This document shows, one piece after another, positions 1 through 7,300 of a stretch of DNA of 14,000 bases. The position numbers were made by a program, and so were the translations under genes. The first letter of the stretch is position 1; every line of letters begins with the position of its first letter. Below the pieces are notes generated by a model. It had not been told where the DNA came from and made no database searches. It saw only the letters and a list, made by a program, of their open reading frames with translations. Where the stretch lies: assembly GCF_000003605.2 (NCBI RefSeq), contig NW_003156740.1, positions 37,216 to 51,215 on the forward strand, written 5' to 3'. This stretch comes from Saccoglossus kowalevskii (taxonomy: Eukaryota; Hemichordata; Enteropneusta; Harrimaniidae).

Positions 1-138
1 TATTTTATTTCCATTTCTCTAAAGAAATATACCCCACTAACCTAGAGGAACAGGTTACAATGCATATAAAAAAAAGGTTAAAGCGCGACTTTAATCGCCT
101 CAATAAAATAAAATATTATAACTCATCTATTGAAGAAC

Positions 139-802
139 TCACACTAACAAATTATATCTAATCTGAAAAGCTGTGTATACAAATCTTGCAAGAATTTGGA
201 TGATTTCATTGTTATCCTGAGAAAAAATATATATAAGTTTACTGATAGGCGAAAGGAGCTCAAATTGCGGTTCAATGCAGTTAATTCGATCAAAAAGTGG
301 TTTTCGAATATGGTTATATGTTGGACAAACTACCAGAAAATGAGTCTCATCTTCATCAGCGTCTGTACATATTTGACAGGTTCTATTTTCCACTGGAGTT
401 CCATAATATCTACCGGTCTCAATGTGTAACTTATGATTAGTGCACCGGAGTTTAGTTAAAGCTTGTCTGTACAGGGGAACACGAACGATATCCAAATAAT
501 TCTCATAAAAAATATTTGTTTGAAATTTGCGAAACGTTCGTAACTTATTTCTACTGTTTGGGGATCTACGAACATCGTCAAATAAAGCATCTTTCCAAAT
601 TTTCAATAATAATCTCTTTCTTTCCAATTAACAACGTTGTTTCATCAGTAATTTGGGAGATACATCTATTCTCCCAAATAGTATGCATATTGTGTTTAAT
701 TAATAATTTCTTAATAGCTAAAGCAAAAGATATACATGTGCGCATGCGCATAATTTTATATTTAAATATGTAATAATGACGAGAATGTTTTTTTTGTAAC
801 AC
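139..802 (-). mobile_element. Non-LTR retrotransposon 3' end (decayed LINE ORF2 C-terminus)
   Basis: The main frame, 627 to 139, codes 162 residues. It contains SRNKLRTFRKFQTNIFYENY, an LHIETGRYYGTP block, and a zinc-knuckle-like CQICTDADEDETHFLVVCP (C-x2-C ... H-x4-C). This pattern is typical of the region after the reverse transcriptase domain in many invertebrate LINEs. Sequence upstream in another frame (about 802-640, with IWENRCISQITDET) looks like the preceding part of the same protein, which implies a frameshift near 630. No reverse transcriptase catalytic domain is present, so the copy is 5'-truncated and not functional. Confidence 0.75.
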
Positions 803-3334
803 TCCTGAGAAATCTTCTAATGGGCATGTGCACTGGTTGTTTCGATACGTAGAATCCGATTTGAGCTACATTATGGAAAATCAAACAACAAATATTAAAC
901 AATATATTTGTTCGTCCATGTCACAACTTGAAACCGACAGTTAGTATTCTATTCACGAGTTTATTACGTGGAGAACAATGTGTATATGTGGGTCTTTGGG
1001 AATAAGGGAAGGAATTGTATTTGCACATAGTTCAAACACTCTATGGTTACATCGTGCGTCTGGTGTGAGGTAATGGTGTCACCGTACTGAACAAATTGAC
1101 TTGCTGTCACGTTAGTAACAACTACTTATCACAACAAATTATTTGGTCTGCTCATAATCAACGGAGAGCACACACCGCTGGTGGCGTACGAACGTTCCCA
1201 GTGACGTTATACATTTCAAAACCCAGCCAAGCAGACTTTACGATTAGATTAAGTAATTCAGAATATACATTTATACAAACATAAATTAACTCTGCATTTT
1301 AATGTCAAAACAAACATTACGATTAAGACTTTCCGTTTTCGACATTGTGAAATTATTTTGTTTTTAAGCAGGAAAATACGGAGCAAAATTAATTAAAGTT
1401 ATTGCTCATACACGAGTTGTTGGACACATTGCATCATAGCTTGTAATTTGTATTCAGCTTTTTAATGAGTTATAATTTAAAACATATGAAATGCAAAAAT
1501 AATGCAAATTATATTTTTCCGTAATATCCTTTTGTAAAGTATGAAATTATCATTAGTGTGCATATAAAATACATTTCCTTATGAATTATTTTCAATATTT
1601 TTTTAATTATCTTGTTATAATCATTATCGCTGTGTTATACAGTTCGTCTTTAGCCTGTTAACGTTTAGATAATGCCCCCGAAATGGGTAATACTGTAAAT
1701 TCAAGACCGTGACAACAAAAGGACCGAGGTGAGCCATATAAATATTACCGATTTAAGAATCACATTTTAACACGAAACACATTGTTTCAAAATATCTGGA
1801 TGCATTAATTGGGAATATATTTATTCTGTGTCATTTACATAATTAGTAAGAAAAATTAACACTAAAACAATCTTTCGTGCACGGACAAGGCGAAGTAGAG
1901 ATAATTGAAGTACATGCGGATCGTATGTCTGATTACGTTATATATCACATTCACGTATTAATTCATGTATTAATGAATGACGTCACTAGTATACTACTGG
2001 TATATTTGCAAATAATACAACTATAAATTGCGTCCCCTATCGTCGAAATGTTTCTGTCCAAATGACGCAAACATCTCAAAATGTTTCTGGTTTGACACTA
2101 TGCTTATTTTAAAGATAGTTAGAAAATATATAAATTCGAATAACGCGAGAGTTATTAAGCCGCATATACAAAAGGTACTATGACAAATTCATGCAACCTC
2201 ACCTTGCCGGTATGCAAATGTTTGTTTCACTCAAGTTCAGTGTACATTTCTTAAGAATTGTTTAAAGGTCACTGATTGCTTCGACTCGAAAATTATGAAA
2301 AGTAATGTTGTTAGCAATGCTCCCTGAAACGTAAATATATCGATGACTTTGGTGTAAACGTGCCCCTTGCTTTAGTTTTTGGCACTGCTAATTTATGTAA
2401 TTGAGACAAAAACACCATGGTATCTTCAACAGATTGTTATTAAATTATCTTTCCGTTAATTCCGTCTCTCATGGCAATTGAGTCCAGGTATATACAAAGC
2501 AGAATTAGTAGATACGTCGAAAAAACCAACCAACAAACAAACTGCTGACTGTTCTTCAGTTACGCAGTGGCAGATTTCACGTTAGATGTGGACCATTAGA
2601 AACTCGGGACGATAGCAGAATTGAAAACAAAAACTGCTGGGATTAATAACAGAAAAACAAATTCTCCAAGTCTAAATCTGCATGGGGGGGTCACACATTA
2701 GGAAAAACAAAATACAGCGAATTCATCATAGAAAAAATTTAGCATAAAGACACACATGACTGCCCTGAACATGCTAACCCAGGAACACCAGTGTACAACG
2801 TTAGTACCAATATTCATTAGGGAAGAAGCCTACTCATGAATTCAAATACCCAGAATTTATCTATTTTTTTTAATAAATTGTACTTCTGGGCAATATAAGA
2901 ATATTGACTTAAAAGAAGTTGGGGGTCACCAGCTTAATTTTCGAGAAAATGATGGTTTTATTTTAGTGGATAGTGGCTATTTTGACAGTATTGTAGTACT
3001 TTTACCATAGGTTCCTATGGCAGAGATATTATGCCATATTTCAAATTGTAGGTTGGTGACATGATGGGTTACTTTTTGTTTTTCTGAATTATTTCAAAAA
3101 TCTGGGTTTAAAGAAGTGTCAAAAAATGCAATTTTTGTTCAACATTGTGCTCAATGGAATTGTTCTAAAAATGGCGATTTTAGAAAAATATAAGAACAAG
3201 TTTCTCAAAATTCGTCACCGTAACACACAATAGAATGTTATTTCATGGTGTCATTGGACAATAGCTTCATGATTTTTCATAGTAAACTAATGAACATTGT
3301 CATGCGAATTATGACCAATTTTTTCAAAAATGAT
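803..3334. other. Gene-free AT-rich region
   Basis: No ORF here reads like a known protein and no RNA gene is visible. The longest frame, 1096-1284, has no recognisable motif. From about 2920 to 3334 the texture changes to long A/T-rich sentences with GGGGGTCACC (2921-2930), a CCATAGG-TT-CCTATGG inverted repeat (3005-3020) and GGTTGGTGAC (3051-3060). It leads straight into the Penelope-like fragment and looks like repeat-derived sequence, which I cannot confirm without a genome. Confidence 0.5.
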
Positions 3335-3840
3335 GGGTAGACTTCTACCTTAAACTGGTACCTCCGGAAGACCCATTGTCGCTGTCACAAATTATAGAAA
3401 ATCATCTCTCTTCAGTCTGTCCTTTGTTGAGTCTCTGCTATCACACATAAGAGATACTACGGATTACCTTGCCTATCTAGCAGCAATCTAACACATTCTA
3501 CCACCAGATACTAGCAACCCTGATTGAGGGGTTGAAGGCATACATACAGTATTGCCTAAATTGCTGATACACAAATGTACCATGCATTAAAAAATACATA
3601 AAATAGCAGGCATCATACTAAACTGTCTTTCAACAACATGTATTACATTCAGACACGTAGAGTCACGATGGGCACCACCCCGTCCAATATGCTAACATAT
3701 TAGATCAGATGAAACGCTACTCAACACCTAGGCACCAAACCACTTTGTTGAAAAACGTTTCATCCATCGACGACATCTTCGCCATCTGGGGTCACGGGGA
3801 AGGCCAGCTTATTATATTCTTGAGTTTATTTAACTAACAA
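3335..3840 (+). mobile_element. Penelope-like element reverse transcriptase fragment, degenerate
   Basis: No long ORF survives, but shifting frames give Penelope-type RT blocks in order. They are DFYLKLVPP just before GRPIVAV (from 3366), then LSFVESLLSHIRDTTDYLA up to a TAA at 3489, then a GVEGIHTVLPKLL stretch, then VTMGTTPSNM near 3673-3700, then SIDDIFAIWGHGEGQL (from 3763). The last is the YIDDIF.IW.HGE catalytic block with Y changed to S. At least two frameshifts and several stops show it is dead. The GIY-YIG endonuclease expected downstream is missing. It lies tail-to-tail with the AGPAT gene. Confidence 0.75.
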
Positions 3841-3894
3841 AATTTTTATGAAATATAAGAGAGACGTAAATAGAATGTAAGAAATACGTAGGCT

Positions 3895-3900
3895 TTATTT
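3895..3900 (-). promoter_or_regulatory. Candidate AGPAT poly(A) signal
   Basis: TTTATT on the plus strand reads AATAAA on the minus strand, about 320 nt past the AGPAT stop codon. It would give a 3' UTR of roughly 340 nt ending near 3875. A second AATAAA on the same strand at 3830-3825 lies inside the Penelope-like fragment and is an alternative site. Confidence 0.45.
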
Positions 3901-3937
3901 CGAAGTTAAACACGTTATCAGAGTATTCAAAGCTTAT

Positions 3938-4180
3938 TTATAAAAACATCAATTCGTATGTATGTTGATCGTTGAAATTAACAACTGGTGTACTCAACCT
4001 ATATTTTATCCCTGGTTTGATCAACGCCAGACATGAAGCATTGTAGTCCACCAATACCACCTCAGAATCACACGGAACTTGAAGCAGAAAGTTTTCAGGA
4101 AGAGGCGTTACGTGTTCTACGTGAATATTCAGACGTGCATTGGCTATTATATTGGTGGTCATGGGACATGAACCAAACAA
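3938..4180 (-). other. 80-codon ORF in the AGPAT 3' region, unassigned
   Basis: Lies between the AGPAT stop (4221) and the candidate poly(A) signal, on the same strand. The frame opens after a TAA near 4198 and closes with TAA at 3940-3938. Its translation (for example ARLNIHVEHVTPLPENF and QVPCDSEVVLVDYNASC) has a balanced composition unlike random AT-rich sequence, but I recognise no family. An ATATAATAG just before CCAATGCACG could act as an acceptor, and its phase fits the end of AGPAT exon 5. It could be an alternative last exon, a remnant of another gene, or chance. Confidence 0.3.
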
Positions 4181-4220
4181 ACGAATAGTAGTGGATTATT
4201 TTCTCTCAGCATTTAAATTA

Positions 4221-4375
4221 TCACTCCTTTTTAAGATCAGTTTTCATTGTTTTGCTCGGCGATTTCCTGTATGCCTCCAGCATGCATTCTCTCACTTCGT
4301 CTGACAGCGCTTGCACGTCATTCACGGTTCTACCCTTGGTGCTGATTGGTGGCAGAATTGTTATCGTAATTTCAA
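4221..4375 (-). CDS. AGPAT: AGPAT exon 6: C-terminus and stop
   Basis: Acceptor CCATTTCAG. Codes residues 230-280: [18 protein letters not shown], then [20 protein letters not shown] and a short basic tail ending DLKKE, followed by TGA at 4223-4221. The ILPPI...GRTVNDV segment matches the conserved C-terminal strand and helix of AGPAT1/2. The tail has two lysines but not at the -3/-4 spacing of a KKXX ER-retrieval signal. Confidence 0.9.
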
Positions 4376-7300
4376 CTGAAATGGGAATAACAACAATTAT
4401 ATATTAACTATATTGATGACTATATAACGATAATCTATGTCAATTTATATACTGGGTCATCATTAAACATTGTTCATTTAACACATCCACAAGATAAACA
4501 AAGTAAGAAGAAATATTTTGTGAAAGATCGTGACAAAAGTTGACCTTGTTCAAAAAAGATTAATAAGAAATAGTTGTTTTTTTAATAATTTGTCAGCATA
4601 ATTCTGCCTATGTAGGAGAGATTTATTTGAATCGTACTAGAATGTGGACCACAGTTATCAGGACTCATTCTTAGCCTTGTTTCCCCTCACCTGGATCAAA
4701 CCGGTGCTCTATTGCATTAACATGGTCCCTGTAATTGGAGAAAACAACTGGAACAATTGGTGCCTGGAATAAAAATAAATGACGTCATCATTAGCAAAAC
4801 GGTACTTCTTCACAAAACGTGTCCATGAATAAATTGTGCCCATGAAATTGTATGCTGTTTGTTGGTGGGTCTAAGTGTGTATGGCCAGAAAAGAAACAAA
4901 AATGTGCTTTGGCCTAATATATTTGTTTATAGAACGGTCAAGACAAGCGACAAATATACTATTCTATAATTGATTTGTCAAGTACAATATGTAAACTCTT
5001 CACTAACTACCCTCCCAAGGAACACTGATCGATGATCCGACACAAATATCTAAATACGTCCCCGCCCACCATTTTAGATTGTCAAATGACCACATGCCGG
5101 GAAGAGGGTAAATAATGAGACTCGTGTGCTGGAACCAGGAAATTACAAACTACAGGGGATTTAGAAAATCTCCGCATAGTTCTACAAATTAGATATTTTT
5201 TTCTCGATTCTCGTATTTTAAAGCATCAACATATTTTTAAAAAACCGTGACATTGGGTGATAAAATTATTTTTTTTTTAATGGATATTGAATAATCATGA
5301 TATGTACCCCAATTATCTTGTAATTAAAGCGGGAGAGATTGCCATAGCGTGTTTACAAACAAACGTCTACCCATGAGCCTTTGCGTTTTAGCGTGCGCAA
5401 ATGACGACCCCTCCGCTTTAAAAGAACGACGATGATAAGACGAAATGACTGTACCACAATATTCAGTTAGAATAATATACAAATGCGGTTTAATGTGGAA
5501 ATCCAGTTTCGTACGGTCAAATTATCTCCCAGAAAACTGGACTACATATTAGAAAAAATAGATTAGATAAACCTGAGCTTCGATGGCTGCGTAGAAAGCA
5601 CCTTTCTTGAATGGTAGCATGTCAACAGACTTGTCGTAATTACGTGTACCTTCAGCGAACATCCAAACGCTTGTCTAGTAAAAAAAATTACATTGATACA
5701 AAATGTGTATAAAGAACTAACGCCAATATAACTATTATTTTTTTTTGTGTCTTCTGCGTAAAATCTTTGGCAGAAACCTCTTTGGTGTTGTAATTGTAAT
5801 ATCACATGATCTCGCCAAAAAATCAATTACTGGTATTTAATTGTGTGGTAATAAAATGTGACCCTATCACAATATTGTTCGTTTCAGTTGTTGTGATCTC
5901 GTTAAACTAGAAAATTTGTTCTCGTCTATGTTACATTTTGAACACTTATTCATTCCCATTGTAGTCATTGCAACGCGCCGTGTTGCATCATTGGTGGGTC
6001 CCATGTGACGTGTACACCACGTGTAAAATAAAAAAAAACTCTCTCCACTCCCCTTTTCGCCACGTTTCCTAAGATTAATTAAATGACTAACCCTCTTCCT
6101 TTTCATGACGTTCGCGATTTTTCTTGTCGTCTCTTTGGCTTTAGCGGCATTGAACCTGTCCACAAAAATAGTTCCACACAACCACGATGCGAAACCAAAT
6201 GTACCCGCAAATAAAACAGATTTTTTCGCCACCATCACGCATCGCTGTGGCCAAATTTCCATAGCTCCTGTGGAGATAAACGAAACTTACAGTTATGTGA
6301 TTTTCTTGTCATGATAACTTAAAGGGTGGCAGTCGTCGTGCCGCGTCCTGTTCGATATGGGATTCATAGCGACGTATACAACGCGTGTAAAATATATTGA
6401 AGATAATATTTGGTAATCGTAGTCCTAAATAACTATTAAAAATAGCTACAAAAAAAAATTGCGTGTAAAATACATTGTTTATGAAATTCGAACACGCGCT
6501 GCGCGACGACCACCGCGCTTTAACACTAGTGTCCTCGTGTATTGTGTCTATCATGCATTTCTTCCATGGCGAAAATCGCGAACCAGACTGGTCTCACGCT
6601 TCTTGATACTTTCACATCATATACTGAAGTGCGTACACACACATATAATTCCATCCACAGTAACATTCAAGCCTCATCGTGTAAATTGAAAACTCTTACC
6701 TAAGTTATCTATTATGCTTTGGTGATTGGCTACAAGTACTTGCGGTTCTTCTGTATCAAAATAGTGCAGATTCTTGGGTATTATTTTCGCTTGAAACAGT
6801 GGCATGGTGAAGAACAGTCTCTCCCAAAAAGTGTACCACCTATTAACGGAGAGCAGGCAAATGCCAAGAGGATATCTAATGATGCAGAACAGTATAGATA
6901 GGGAGGCACGTCCAGCTTCACAGTCTAGGTGGCCCGGGATGCTTAATTACTCATTGACAATGGCGCGGTTCGGCTATAAGTATATATGTGTTGTGGTTAA
7001 AGCGCGGTAGTCGTCGCGCTGCGCATGTGCGAGATATATGGGTCTCATATAAACAAAGATGGCGACTTTGACTGTTGCGCAGAACAACGAGTACGAACTT
7101 AGACGTTTCCAAGCTTTAATTAAGTAATTTTCATGTTATTGGAAGGCATCGAAGAAGTCACCGGCGGTAATCAGTGCAAGTCGTGCCCAGGTCAAACCTC
7201 ATACTTGTGATTTCCATTTGAAAAGCGCATTGGATTGTAGGAAAATCAATGTTTATCAACGCAAATGTGGCACATGCGCAGCGCGACAACTACCGCGCTT

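Noticed and set aside
1684-1733. Exon with ATGGGTAATACTG start and GTGAGC donor
   Set aside because: The frame hits TGA after nine codons (MGNTVNSRP), and nothing upstream joins it.
5563-5826. 87-codon minus-strand ORF overlapping AGPAT exon 4
   Set aside because: It is in a different frame from the FAEGTR-coding exon and has no recognisable motif.
5867-6262. 131-codon minus-strand ORF as a stand-alone protein
   Set aside because: Only its first 57 codons are AGPAT exon 3; the rest is intron read-through past the GTTAGT donor and part of a repeat.
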